A stretch of DNA of 64,000 bases from Sternotherus odoratus (lineage: Eukaryota; Chordata; Testudines; Kinosternidae): positions 175,280,920 to 175,344,919 of the forward strand of contig JAVMKO010000002.1 of NCBI GenBank assembly GCA_032164245.1, given 5' to 3'. Below are positions 43,930 through 58,700 of the stretch, piece after piece. The notes below the pieces were generated by a model. It was not told where the DNA came from. It saw only the letters and a program-made list of their open reading frames with translations, and did no database searches. The first letter of the stretch is position 1; every line of letters starts with the position of its first letter. Position numbers and translations under genes: made by a program.

Positions 43930-44100
43930 TTCAGGTTTCAGAGTGGTTGCTGGTTTAATCTGTACCAGCAAAAACAACAAGGTGTCTTTGTGACACCTTA
44001 GAGACTAATAAGGACAACTCCCATCTTTTCATGTGCTGTGTATTTATACCTGCCTACTGTATTTTCCACTCCATGCAGCTGATGAAGTGGGTTCCTACAG
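43930..44100 (+). repeat. Family A-like retroposon, diverged
   Basis: TTTCAGAGTGGTTGCTGG, TGTGACACCTTAGAGACTAA and GCTGATGAAGTGGGTTC follow the order of the family at 46758, in which the element begins with a GTAGCCGTGTTAGTCTG-like part. Confidence 0.55.
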
Positions 44101-45965
44101 TAACTGATATTCAAGTACAGAAAGCAATACAATCTCCAAACTGAAATTTCACTACTTCTTCTTAGTCCTGCAACACTAGAGGATGGAGAGCTCCTCAGTC
44201 TGGTCTGAGTGTCTGAGAGTTAGAGCCCTGTGAAGTTATTTTTTGTAATTTTTCATTTTATCTGCTGGGAATTTCTTTTGTTTTTCGCATTCTCCCTCAG
44301 AACTGGAGGTCCTGTTGGGTGCCAGGAAGGTAGTGGGTGGGGTGTCAGGGTTTATAGAGCAAGCCCTTCCCATACTCACCCCACATCTGTGGATTCTTCA
44401 GTGCCTGTCCTGTGAGTCTGGGCCTAGCTCTGGACATTGCAACTTGGTGCATGGAGTTGTAGGGGTGGCTGGGCCAAACCTGAGTGATGAGGCCAGGCAG
44501 ATGGGATTATCGCAACATCCAGAGCAGTGAGCCAGGTCCCCACCCCACAGGACAGGAGCTGCAAGAGCCACTGCTGCAGGGATTTTTGTTTTATGTCTTT
44601 TGTTTTATTTGTGTTATTTTGCATTTTTGAACAACATGGGGATCTACAATATCATTTCTGGGTTCAACAACCTACTTGTAGATTCTGTCAACTTGTCTAG
44701 TCCTGTAATCCTGGATGAGGGGCAAGGCCATCCAAAGGGGTCCAGCAAAATTCTGAGGTCTCCATGGCAGCCACAAGTTTATATAGCCTGTTTCAGGGCC
44801 TGAGGGAAGGCCATCTTCTTATTTTCTATTTGGCACTGTTCAATTAGCGCTCAGATTTCAGCAACCTTTGTTTTACTGCTGCTTCTGTCAATAGCCAGTA
44901 GATGGCATCAGTGTACAAGTTTCTTTGAGGCGTCTCAGAGTTTTTTAATGTTGGGTTCATTTCAGTATTAGCCCAGACTATTTGGAATTTCTCCCTTTTA
45001 AAGCAATTTCTTTTACTGTTCCAAAGTTCTGCCCTGGTTAAGTGGTTTTAACTTTCTGCATTCTTTTTCCTTCTTGTGCTATACAATTCCCATCCCTCCT
45101 AGAGTGCAACAATCACTTACAAAGAAGTCAAAAATCCCTTGCGGTTCCTCTAAACCTAACTGGATGCAGCCGAGAAGCTAAAACTCTCTACCCTCCTGAG
45201 TGGGATCACTTAGTTGTCTAACCCAGATAATGTTTACTTACACTTTTGTCAGGAGTTGGAAAGCGTGCTGTAATGAAATAAATCTTTTCAGAGAAGGTAT
45301 CTAAAAGGAGCAAAACTTGGGCTCACCCTGATTGCTGGTAGAAAGAAATTAAATAGCTCAGCATCCACTCTTTATGGCTACACCAATGCAGCAGTGGCTA
45401 TGTTTGATCGTTTGGGGCAATTTTTTACTCACTTACATATCTTATGACTAAGACGGTAATAATGGGAAAAAAGTAATTGACAATTCTATAACAGACAGAC
45501 GTCCCTGTAACTGCCTTGAACAGCTGTTGAAAAACAGAAGCTGTTTTTTAAGAAGGAGACAAACTCCTGGATTCCTGTAATAAAACAGAGCTTTGTTTGG
45601 ATGGTTTGGAGAATCCTGTGTGACATGGAAAAGTATGGGTGGCTAGTTCTGGAACTAAGACGGATATGCTCCTATTTCCTTCCCCTGGTCTCTGTCCATT
45701 TCACTAGTGCACTATTATGTCAACTCTCCCCCTTTGCAGACCAGTCTCCCACTTAGATGCCATGTAATAAAATATTTCACATCTAATCCTAGCCATAAGG
45801 AATGAGGGAAGATTCTCCCACCTTCCTCCCCTCCACTTCACTCCCTTTGTGCCACTCAGGTGTTACAACGAGAGGAAACCTCCCCTATATTCCCCTCTGA
45901 TACTCAGTATAGTGCATAACTCCTGAGGGTCCATACAGAAGCATGGTACCTGTAAACATGCATAC
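44101..45965. other. Nothing recognised
   Basis: No supported gene or repeat boundaries. Confidence 0.45.
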
Positions 45966-46080
45966 ACATGGTATGTCTATGCTGTGGCAGAGAGTCTCCG
46001 AGCCCAGGGCTACAGACTCAGGCTCACACTATGGTGTTCAAAACAGCTGTGTAGACATGATGGCTTGGGCTGGAGCCTGG
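45966..46080. mobile_element. Fragment of a GTCTACAC-type MITE
   Basis: GTATGTCTATGCTGTGGCAG near the start and CAGCTGTGTAGACATGATGG further on. Related to 61735-62011. Borders approximate. Confidence 0.45.
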
Positions 46081-46757
46081 GCTCTGAAGCTAACCCCTCA
46101 TCCTTGAGCTTCAGTGGACAGAACATGGCCAGAGCCTTCTTGCGTTGAGCTTCTTCTGGCCCCTGGGTCTGACTTGGTTTCTGCAGCAAGGTGCTCTCAT
46201 GGAGGCACACCCATTTTACATGCCCCTCTTGCCTGCATTCTGTGCACACAATTAGGTGTAGAGCCCCTCTTCTTCCCTTTCTACATCTGTAGCTACAGGT
46301 TCTTTCTTGTTGCTGTAGCACCTGCTATGGCTGTCTGGGCACTTCAAAAATGGGAACTGGAACCCCTGGAGTCATTGCAAGCCCTCCATATGTTGATTTG
46401 GGAAGGTGGACACTTCACGGTCAAGTAATGGTGGTTTGTGCCTGGCTGCTCAGTCAGCCCTTCTTGACTGTAGGAGGTTTCAGATCCTACTTCTGCTACC
46501 CTAGGGAAATCCCCTCTGATAGTCCTGTTGGTACACTCAGCACCTGCTCAGTTTCTTCCAATCAGTGACCCAGAGACAAAATGTCCCCTTCATGGGGTCT
46601 GGTTTATTAACTTTTTTTTTAAGTTACAGAATCCAAACCACCAATTTTAGTCGCAGTTCGTGCATGCTCTCAGTCCATACAAGACTCCTGGTAGCTCTCC
46701 TTCCTTGTTCAGAGACCCAGTTGTCTTCCTGGAGCTGGGCTGAACTTTGAACAGTTA

Positions 46758-46984
46758 AGAATCAGAGAGGTAGCCGTGTTAGTCTGGAATAGCAGAGGTA
46801 ACAAAGAGTCCTGTGGCACCTTAAAGACTAACTAAAGTATTGAAGCATAAGCTTTCGTGGGCTAATACCCACTTCGTTGGGTAATAGTCCACTGCTTGCA
46901 TCCGACGAAGTGGGTATTAGCCCACGAAAGCTTATGCTTCAATACTTTAGTTAGTCTTTAAGATGCCACAGGACTCCTTGTTAC
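46758..46984. mobile_element. Head-to-head inverted dimer of the family A retroposon
   Basis: The plus-strand copy runs from AGAATCAGAGAGGTAGCCGT to about 46880 and is followed by its reverse complement (CATCCGACGAAGTGGGTATT ... CCACAGGACTCCTTGTTAC). The whole is framed by a 13-base direct repeat, CTTTGAACAGTTA (46745-46757) and CTTTGAGCAGTTA (46985-46997), so it entered as one insertion. Confidence 0.8.
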
Positions 46985-46997
46985 CTTTGAGCAGTTA

Positions 46998-49199
46998 GTT
47001 ATTCTGCCCCGTTAAGAACAAAAGCCCTTCTTGTGTAGCTGGGTTGTATTTCGAGCCATCTGACTGCAGGGACTCTTGGAAGTTTCAGCAGTCAGAAATT
47101 TTCCTGCCGGTGTCTCCCTTGCTAGGATGAAGGGGGAAGAATATATTCTAGTCCTTTTTCAAGAGCTCGTCCTGATTGGCTAGAAGTGAGGGAAGCCTTT
47201 TCTCACCTACTTTCTAAGGCTCCTCTGGCCCCACGCCCTTAAAGTAGTGATGATTTTAACCCTAAACATTTTTTTATTCTTGGAACTGCATCCCTTCACC
47301 AACATCTCCTGTTTCCTTGATCTCTGCATCCATAAGACCTCCAAAAATCTTAGAACAGGGGTGGACTGACTCCAGGTCCTATCAGTCTTAAGAGGATGGG
47401 CTACCCTGTCCCATTTGCCTTCTCACTCTACTTGGCCTTGGAATAGCAGAGATTCCCTAATGGATAGGAAAAGGGGATTTCATGATTTGTCTTTACTCCT
47501 CTTCTTGGGTTAGCTGATTTCACTAAGTGTTTAAACCAACCAACGCACATGGGGGGAGTGGAGGGGAGATTCTAGTCACCTTTCTCCAAAACAGATGAAT
47601 TGCAAGAATATAAACTGCTTGTGGTATATTAGTTTCACCTAAAAAGATAGACTTTAGCTCAACAGAAATAGTTTTTGGGAGGTCTAATGGACTGTTTTAT
47701 ACAGGATGTCATAATAAATTATCATAGTGGTCCCTTCTGACCTTAGAATCAGTGAATCTATAGTGAAAATAGAGCCTGCATATTTAAGACCATAAGTTCA
47801 GCTCCTTCCTATAGAAGTTTTCAGACAGCTTGCACTTATATCTGGATCTTGCTAGTCTGCAGGGATTAGTTCTTAGGGTTGTAGTCTACTTTAAGTTGTT
47901 AAATATGATTATTTGACAGACTGCTAGTTAAAGACAGATGGCTAAACACATTCATGTTATTGATAATACTCCTAAAAATTACTCTGGACATTTTAAACAG
48001 AGAAAACAAGTGCAGGGTACCTCCTTGAACCATTAGAGGTCACTCTGGTGTATGTAATTCCAACTTGCTTCCGCATGGTTGTGCTCAGAAAAGTGACAAT
48101 ATAAAGGATCCCATTTTTTCTCTACAGATCTGGCCCCTGTAGATCTAGCTACTCTTACTGCAACAGAGCTACTCAATACAACATTAGGAATGTGAGCTGG
48201 ACTGTCTTCAGGCTTCTGCACACCCTACAGAATTATCACCTGAGCCCCATATTTCATGTGGTGCCAAAAATAACACAGCTTGACTCTTGATCTCAGGTTT
48301 AATGTGTGAAACCGGTAGCAAGAAAAAACACCTCACTTGTAAACTGGTGATTTGATATTACTGAAAAACAATAGCTGCCAGAATGTCAATGTTAGAGACA
48401 CTTACAATAGTATGGGTACACTCCAATACCTCAGTTATAAATGAGCCAAAGTATCCTTCACTGGGGCCCACTGGGCAGATTTCTACTTGCACCCACTGAG
48501 GCCAATAGGGTTGCATGTATGTAACTGAGAGCTACATTTAGCACGGAGCATTTGGCAAGGCCACCAAACAAAGCTATTGGCAATACCCTCTGTCACAGCT
48601 GTCTCAGTAATCAGAGCGGAAACTCAGTTTACTGTGTGGAGAAACAACATATCCTTCAACAGAGGGAGCTGGTAATCCTAACAAAATATTGATAGCTACT
48701 TTAATCTCTGACTGATTGCTCTCATCAGCTGGTTTCAAAACGCACACTTTCCTCTGTCTCTGATTACAGGGCAGGGGGTTTGCAGAAATAGAAAATGCTA
48801 CTACCGTTAACTTCTTGCTGCTAGTCCTGTCCTCCTTGCTCTCTCATTCTTTTCTAATGAGTCATCCACTTTTTATTCCTGGAATAAAACTGCTTTAATA
48901 TTTTTATTCCAACTTTTTTTCTTTTCATTTATGATGCCAAACATACTCCCAGTAAGGCAGTTAGGTATAGCGCAAGGCAGATTTTGGTCCCACCAGGGCA
49001 CGCAATATTTGTATCGCAGGATGCTCGTCATAATATCCCAGAGATTTTGGCAGAGGGGGGTGTCCCTGATTCCCTGCATCTCATTAGATTATTGTCCATT
49101 CCACAGCTGTAACAATCTGGATCCAAGATTGTCAGAAGCAAACTTATAGCACACATTAGGCTACCCCCTTGTGTCAGGGTGTGAGGTTTCAGGGATCAG
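46998..49199. other. Mostly unassigned, with a CR1 tail at 47640-47765
   Basis: AGGTCTAATGGACTGTTTTA and GTGGTCCCTTCTGACCTTAG mark a CR1-like 3' tail at about 47640-47765. The rest shows nothing recognisable. Confidence 0.45.
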
Positions 49200-50765
<1,566 letters not shown>

Positions 50766-51159
50766 GAGTCTAGAGCCACCTTGAGATCTTCTGTCTGTAC
50801 ACAATTCAGCCCTCCAACTGAGAAGCATCTAAGTCTTTCAGGGCAACATAAACTCAGACCAGCATCCAAAGTTTCTCAACAAATCTACCCTTTTTGGGAC
50901 TCTGTCTTCAATCCCCTTCCTCCACTACCAGAGGAGATTTTCTGAGATTTGTGGCTTTCCTGCACACCCAATTCCTTTACAGGAGTCCCTCTTTTTCCTG
51001 TGGTTCTTGTCTTCACAGTGAACGTTCCTCCCACTTTTATGAGGACCAGGTGTCCATTAAGCATAACATTACCTCTTACTGTTACCGCCTCTTAGTTCTT
51101 TTCTTCTGGCTGCGAAGCAATTAACAAATTATTTTTTGCAGTATTGAAGAAAAACCTTG

Positions 51160-51237
51160 TGTAGCTCATAAGCTTGTCTCTTTCACCAACAGGAGTTGGT
51201 CCAATAAAAGATATTACCTCACCCACCTTGTCTCTCT
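51160..51237 (-). repeat. Interspersed repeat family B
   Basis: GCTTGTCTCTTTCACCAACA, GGAGTTGGTCCAATAAAAGA and ATTACCTCACCCACCTTGTC, the clearest copy of this family in the window. Confidence 0.7.
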
Positions 51238-51498
51238 ATTATGAATTATGGCACAGGTGTAATAGATATGACTAATAACTCCTTCTCATCACATTGACTC
51301 ATTAAAAAAACCTCCTCATCATGATGACCAAATCATTTCATCTTAAATCCTCCCACTCTCTACACAACACAAATACTGGTTTGCATGTTGGGTATTTTCA
51401 TGGGGGCTTGACGGAGGCGGACTCTTTCTCACCGGATGATCAAGTTACTCTGGAGATGCTAAGCCTGGAGGATACAGTAGCCTCTGTGTCCCTAAAGA

Positions 51499-51544
51499 GT
51501 CTGTCTGTCTGTCTGTCACTCTCTCTCTCTCTCTCTCTCTCTCT
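51499..51544. repeat. GTCT/CT microsatellite
   Basis: Tandem GTCT units followed by about 13 CT units. Confidence 0.95.
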
Positions 51545-54027
51545 GGAGATTGGAGAAGAAAGTCTGTGTAGATAGGTCACTGACACGAGGAAATCACAAT
51601 TCAAATTAGCTATAATAGAACAACTGGTGATTAATTCTGTCTTGTAACTTCCCCTGCTATTTTATTATTGAATAAAAATAATGTGAAAATACTTGTGATG
51701 TTGTTGTTTTTTGGGGGGCGGGGGGGTTGGTAACAAAGTTGATGATTTAATTCAGGGTTAAGATGTTTCTTAATTCATTTGCCAGTTACTAATTAAAACA
51801 AATGTCTAGTAACCTATTGCAAAGCTGGTAGCTTTAAACTAGTGAATAGTTAAATACATTTCAAACGTCGGAATGTCTCAGGCTGGAGGAGCTGGCATGG
51901 AAGTGTCCTAAATGAATTAATCCAGTACTTTTAGACTGACTTCTTAGTTGATAATTTGTTTCCTCACAATAACAAAATGTGGAGTTACAAAACTGCAGAA
52001 TATCATCCACTGTAGTTCTTCTCTTTCCTCAGGAATCTCGGACATTTCCTGGATTAGAGATGCCTGGGGAGTTCTCAGGAAAGCACCACTCTCATTTATT
52101 TTAACTAAAAACATCTCCTTGATTTATGGCAACTTTAAAATATTTTCAACTGTCTGCTGAAGAATTGAAAGGCAGTGAGAGGTGTGTGGGTTCTCTTTAA
52201 GAGGTGGGGAAGAGTGGAGATTTATTTAATACTAGCTGCTAATCTATTGCTGCCTTTTTAAAAATGATAAACATGGGATTTAGACAACCTCGGGGGGGGG
52301 GGGGGAGGGAGGAGGGAATGCAATCCAGCATCACTAACTCTGGTTCTTGCTGTAACACCAGCTTTGCTTCCTGATTTATATACAGGACTGGGCTGATTCA
52401 AGCATGTCCATGGCCCACTGAGAATCACCTCAGGTTATCCCCTCCTTCCTATGTAATATTTTTTTCTCCTACCTCTAGGCTTATAATTAAAACTGTATGG
52501 TGGCTGAAATAAAAAGATGCTATTTTGGGTGTGGAAGTGGGCTGGCGGGGAAGCTAAGAGAAGAACAGCCAAGGGAAACATACAAAAGTGCAGCACAGAG
52601 CAAGCTGTGAGGTTGAAGGTGCAGAAAAATGTTGTGGAGAGAAGGGAGGAAGCGGCAGGAGCACAAAGTATCAGGCAGTTCTAAGTGGCAGGGCAGTGCC
52701 AGAATTGAGGGAAGGGAATTGCCACAATAAGGCAACAGGTGCTATCAGGTGGAGAGGGCAAAAGTGACAGGGGACCCAGAAAGAGTCTTCTCACCTGAGC
52801 AGCTGGAGCTACTTGGGCAAAGTTTGGCTGAAATCATGAAGTTCTTGAGGTCAGCAGGTGACAGGAAGATTGAGGAGAAGGGGGTCACAGAAAACCTCAG
52901 TGGAGGCAGGAGGTGGGTGGTGGGGGGAGGGGAGAGAGAGTGCAAAGGTCAGCGGTAGTGGACCAGCCTTGAGAAGGGGCCAGAGAAAGCCCCATTTGGG
53001 GACAGGAAAGCAGCGCCATGAAAAAGATGAGACTGGCTCAGGGGAGTAACCTGCTGTGAAGGAGCAGAGCAGCGTCCCCCTAGACCAAGCTGCAGACACC
53101 TGTAAGAAAGGGCCTGGCAAAAGCCTCTGATTAGGCAGGGAAAGCCACTGGGATGGGGTGGAAAAACTCCTCAGACAAGGGCTACAATAGGAGCATCAGA
53201 TAAGGCACCTTGGAGGTGGGAGCCACATCCTCTTCCTAGGAAGTAATTTAATGCCTCTTTCTCCTTGACCCCCTTTTCCCCCTCATAAATCTTCCTTTTC
53301 ATTTATATCCCACCAGTTGTGTGTGTGTGGCTAGGCTGGTGCCCCAGTGCTGGGAATGGCAAAATCTTGGCCTAGCTAGAAGGGTTTTGTGTCTTCAAGA
53401 TATAGCGAGAGGTTCAGCTCACACTGTCCCTTTGCACGCAGTACAGAGGAAGGAAATGAGGCGCCGGGGGAGAACGCTCTTTCTCACTGCCTCCCTGTAA
53501 GGGGTCCCTCCCACCCTAGGTGCAGCCTGTCACTAGTGGGTCTGGAGCTTCTGACACATAGTCTAGTACTGATCCTGCAAGATCTAACAAAATAACCAGT
53601 TCTTCAAACGTGTTAAATCTCCCCGTTGTTCTCCTACGACTCACTTGTTAATGGCATTTGTACAGTTTCCTGTAGAGACCATGTGAAGGTGAATGGGAGC
53701 ATTATGAAAAAGGCTGACACACTCTCATGCTTCTAAAAGCTGGAACAGAACTAATACATTGCTCACGTCTGCTGTCACTGAATGGAGAAACTCCCAGTCA
53801 TGTGATCCAAAGAGAACAAGGCTTCTTACTAATATGTAGCCCTCTGACATCACTCTTCCTAGTCATCGGGTGACCAACAATTCACATCAGTGATTTTCTC
53901 TCTCTTTTTCAATCTTTCCCCTCATAAAGCTTTTTCCAAAGGTTGTTCTTCACTGCATTTGGAAATGCGGGGTAGAACATTGTCAATTTCTTTTAGCTGC
54001 AGGACTTGGTTAATCTAGATGCTTTAT

Positions 54028-54030
<3 letters not shown>
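51545..54030. other. Nothing recognised
   Basis: A G-run lies at 52291-52304. Purine-rich 52530-53060 yields short frames on both strands without recognisable domains. Confidence 0.45.
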
Positions 54031-54079
<49 letters not shown>

Positions 54080-54083
54080 TAAT
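54031..54083. repeat. AAT microsatellite
   Basis: About 16 tandem AAT units next to a dispersed-repeat fragment at 54095-54170 (GGCTCTAGTCAGGATTG ... TGCTAGGTACTGTACAAAC). Confidence 0.95.
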
Positions 54084-54949
54084 AGTTTCTGTTGTGTAAG
54101 TGTCTAAAGGCTCTAGTCAGGATTGAAACTGCATTGTGCTAGGTACTGTACAAACACATAGGAAGATTGTTCCGATTCCAAACAGCCAAGATGTGGAAAG
54201 TGGGTGTGCGAGACAAGAGGAGGGAAGTGGACATGGAGGGTACATGATTATACCACTAGTGCCCTACACAACTTCCAAATCATCTCACATTGTTTTGTTC
54301 CCCTGTTGAACATGTGAAAATCACCAGTACCTGACTGTCATTCAGCTAAGTCATCGATAGTTGGGAGAATTTTTTTAAAAGGTTTACAGGAGAAGTGAAT
54401 TTTGAAAAAATATTTGGAAACACTTCCACTTGTGTATGTTCATTTTATTATGTTTCTCATGTGTCTGTCTTTTTAGATTGATTATTCTTTTGGCCAAAAC
54501 TATGTTTTTAGAGATTAGCATATTTTAGATGCCACTGTAATCGAAATAATAAATAATAATAACAATAATTAGGGCTGTCAATTAATGACAGTTAACACAC
54601 GCGATTAACTCAAAAGAAATCATGATTAAACACTTATAACAATAGAATACCAATTGAAATGTATTACATATTTTAACATTTTTCCATATTTTCAATATTG
54701 GTTTCAATTACAACACAGAATATAAAGTGCACAGTGCTCACTATATATTATTATTTTTTATTACAAATATATGCACTGTAAAAATGATAAACAAAATAAA
54801 TAGTATTTTTCAGTTCACCTCATATAAGCACTGAAGAGCAATCTCTTTATCATGAAAGCAAAACTTAAAAATGCAGATTTTTTTGGTTAACCAACCGCGC
54901 TCAAAAACAAAACAGTGTAAAACTCTAGAGCCTACAAGTCCACTCAGTC

Positions 54950-55135
54950 CTACTTCTTATTCTGCCAATTGCTAAGACAATCAAGTTTGTTTGAATTTAA
55001 AGGAGAAAATGCTGCCTGCTTCTTATTTACAATGTCACCAGAAAGCGAGAACAGGCATTTGAATGGCACTTTTGAAGCCGGCATTGCAAGGTATTTACAT
55101 GCCCGATATGCTAAACATTCGTATGCCTCTTCCAT
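54950..55135 (-). pseudogene. Inverted hAT dimerisation-domain copy (left arm)
   Basis: A 61-codon open stretch with YECLAYRACKYLAMP, FKCLFSLSGDIVNKKQAAF and LDCLSNWQ, the hAT C-terminal dimerisation block, on the strand opposite to the main transposase remnant. It has no start or upstream domain and is part of the repeat arm, not a gene. Confidence 0.65.
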
Positions 55136-55269
55136 GCTTCGGCCACCATTCCAGAGAACATGCTTCCATGCTGCTGCTGCTCATTAAAATAATAATGTGT
55201 CAATTAAATCTGTGACTGTATTCGTTGGGGGGAGTTGTATGCCTCCTGCTCTGTTTTACTGGCCTTCTG

Positions 55270-55830
55270 CATATATTTCATATGATAGCATCTTGGATGA
55301 TGACCCAGGACATGTTCATTTTAAGAACACTTTCACAGCAGATTTGACAAAATGCAAAGAAGGTACTGATGTGAGATTTCTAAAAATAGCTACAGCACTT
55401 GACCCAAGGTTTAAGAATCTGAAGTGACGTCCAAAATTTGAGAGGGACGAGATGTGGAGCATGTATTTAGAAGTCTTAAAAGAGCAACACTCTGATGCAG
55501 AAATTACAGAACCTTCTGCTGGTGGCATCTGACTCAGATGATGAAAATGAACATGAACATGTATCAGTCCACACTGCTTTGGATTGTTACTGAGCAGAAC
55601 ACATCATCAGCATTGATGCGTGTCCTCTGGAATGGTGGTTGAAGCATGAATGGACATATGATGCTTTAGCGCATCTGGCATGTAAATACCTTGCAATGCC
55701 AGCTACAACAGTGCTATGTAAACACCTGTTCTCATTTTCAGGTGCCATTGTAAACAAGAAGCAGGCAGCATTATCTCTTGCAAATTGTAACCACCCTTGT
55801 TTGTCTGAGTGATTGGCTGACCAAGAAGTA
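55270..55830 (+). pseudogene. hAT transposase C-terminal remnant, copy 2
   Basis: In shifting frames: LDDDPGHVHFKNTFTADL, VRFLKIATALDPRFKNLK, LLVASDSDDENEHEH, then the dimerisation block (WWLKHEWTYDALAHLACKYL, LFSFSGAIVNKKQAAL). It matches the series in the first copy at 11600-12160. Frame changes and stops exclude function. Confidence 0.75.
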
Positions 55831-56125
55831 GGACTGAGTGGCCTTGTAGGCTCTAAAGTTTTACATTTATTTATTTTTTAATGCAGGATTTTTTTGTACA
55901 TAAGTCTACATTTGTACGTTTAAATTTCATGATAAAGAAATTGCACTACAGTACTTGTATGAGGTGAATTGAAAAATATTTTTTACAGTGCAACTATTTG
56001 TAATCAAATAAATATAAAGTGATCTCTGTATACTTTGTATTCTGTGTTGTAATTGAAATGAATATATCTGAAAATGTAGTAAACTTCCAAAAATATTTAA
56101 AATAAATGGTTAACAGTGCTATTAA

Positions 56126-58700
56126 TGTGTGGAACTCCCTTTGTGACCTGAAGAAGTTTACCACACCCAGCTGTTCTTCACTAAGAAATTCAGAGGAGGA
56201 CAGTGTATGTGTGTGTTGGGGAGAGGGTTGTGAGCAGACTGCACCCTGTTAAGAGACGTTGAACTGGGTGTACCTCCCTTGCTTTCAAAGGAGCTCAGGA
56301 GGGAATTCTCCCATCCTAAGTCAGAACACCTCATGGTGGTTGCTCTGGTTTGAGGCAGCTGTGCACTTCCCATAACTGTGGACTATGGCTAACAGGCATG
56401 ATCTGGCCCTAAATGAAATGGAACAAAACATTTTTTATGTGTACTTATATTTGCTGGAAGGCAGTTTTAGATCTCCCTCAAAAATGTACAGGGTAAAATA
56501 GTTCACAGGGATGTTGTAGTTATCCTCAAAACAAGCAATAGAAACTCAAGAACGTCATAGTTAAAGTTCCATTTAAAAAAAAATTCAAACCTGTTAAATG
56601 TATGGAAATGCACAGGGAAGGCACTCAAGCAATCTTATCTTTGTCCTCTAGCAGGTAGTAACCACATCATTATGGTTAAAAATTGTGGTTTGGTGTCTGT
56701 GGTCCTATATTAGATTAAACTGATTATTAAACACATTAGTTGTTTCTTTATTTTGAACTCATGGGATATAGTGGGCCCTTAGCTGCTTGTGCAGAGGGAG
56801 AATTCTTCCATAGCCAGTTGTGGTTCCTTTATGTTCCCTATATGCCATTAGAGTGGCATACAGGAGCTGGGATCACAACCGGTCTTCATGTTTTTGTTGC
56901 CTATTTTATAGGTGCTACGTGTTCGTGAGATGGCTGAGTGGAGAATAAAATATGCGACTTTCTAGGCAAAGTGGTATTTTTTTTTGAAGAAAGAAAATCT
57001 GTGGGCAAAGAAATGAGACTACATGAGGAGCTTTGATTTTGTAGCCGGAAATGCTTTCTGAAGATTTAGGGTTGAATTCTGCTGCTGTTTATTATGCAAT
57101 TTCCCATGGAAGCCAATGGACAAATTCTGGGCTCCTTACATTGCCTCCATCCCCATCATGAAATGAACTGGCGTGGCTATTTAAGTGCAGGGAATATGGT
57201 CTTTTTCTAGAAGAGCTGGTCATCAGGGCTTACATGCAAGAGGTAGCATTGACTTAACTAATTGTACAATCCCATCCAACCCCCTGGGTACCTACTCAGG
57301 CAGCTGCTCTGACCATTCTATTATTAATTTTAGGAGCTAGCTCAAGCACAGCTAGCATGCGGACTTCTACCCGAGTTGTGAATCATAAAACCAAGCTGCT
57401 GTATAAAGGTATTCTTCAAATAAACAAAGCTATATGGGTAACTAACATCATATTGGCTCATGTTCACATGACATCTGTGTGTGATGGTTTATGCGACTGA
57501 CCAGACTGACCAGACAACTTGTTATGACAATGGTTAATGACTTTCTTAAGACCCTATACAGGATTTAAAAGATCCACTGAAAAAATTAAGGAATTTCCTA
57601 TGATTCATCAAACTGTTTGCTCCCTTCCCACCTGCTCATCACTAGTCAACTTTTGTTTATTTACAAAACTTTTTTCAATGTGTATACCTCTCCAAAAGTG
57701 ATCCACAAAGATGTATCAGACATTCGCTTTTAACAAGCAACCTCATGAATACACATAATAGGCACATTTTAAATGATTACTAGTATGTAAATAATTAGTA
57801 TGGATGCAGAAAGATTTTATTAGTGTCAAGTCACACTGCCGTGTCATGAAATTGAATGCATACATGAAAAAAAATTGCAAATATTATTTAAAAGGCAGTG
57901 GTGGTGGGGATGAAAAACACAACACTGGAAAACCCCTAAAAGGATTGGCACAAAAGCATGGAAAAAGTTGCTTCAGGTCTCAAAATATATGTGAAATAAG
58001 AAAGTGGTGGGGGGAAAAGGAGCATGGGCCTTAATAGGGAACTCTGTTAATTCCAACTAAAACTACTTTACCAAGTATTAAAAAGTAAATCACATTACAG
58101 ATGTCGATTGACTTCACTCTTGCATCATAAAAGTGATCCATTAAATGTTTTTTTTTCATGCTCACTGTTGCCGATGTGATCTGCACTTCATTTATCATAA
58201 ATAAAACACTAAGCCCATTAATGCTGCATAAAATGTTAGCGGCTTCCTCTGAAGCAACAAATAAACTAAATTGCCAACTGTGTCCATGTGAATAGCAGAT
58301 ATGAAAATGAGAATTCCAGTGAACACCTGAGGTGAAGGTTCACAAGAACAGGCAAGATGTGGGTAAGAATTGTCACAGATGCTGTTTGTTTTAAACAAAC
58401 GTTTTACTTAAAATTGTTCAGAAATCAGAATAATGTCCCATCACCCCACCTCTTCTTTTCAGAGGAGAAAAAAAATCTGTATCCCAGGCTCTCTGGTTAT
58501 TCACTCAATCATTCTTGAAAAAGGTTCTGGGCGCTACTGATGCTGTAATCTACAAATAATTTTCCCATTTTATATACTTGACAACAATAACCCTGCTTTT
58601 CAGAGCTTTACTCCTCCATCTACCCCTCCAAAAACCAGGAAACTGGTTTCTCCTCATCTCAAAACCATGGCTGTAAAATGTGTGTGAAACCATGTATTCC
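56126..58700. other. Nothing recognised
   Basis: AT-rich, short frames only. Confidence 0.5.

Larger units (their letters stand above)
54571..56125 (+). mobile_element. Palindromic hAT relative, copy 2 (uninterrupted)
   Basis: Left end AGGGCTGTCAATTAATGACA. The left arm (about 54571-55180) is the reverse complement of the right arm (about 55620-56125), for example CCACTCAGTCCTACTTCTT against AAGAAGTAGGACTGAGTGG. The centre encodes transposase remnants on the plus strand. It has the same architecture as 9911-12547 without the nested insertions, so it shows the family structure cleanly. The right terminus is eroded. Confidence 0.75.
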
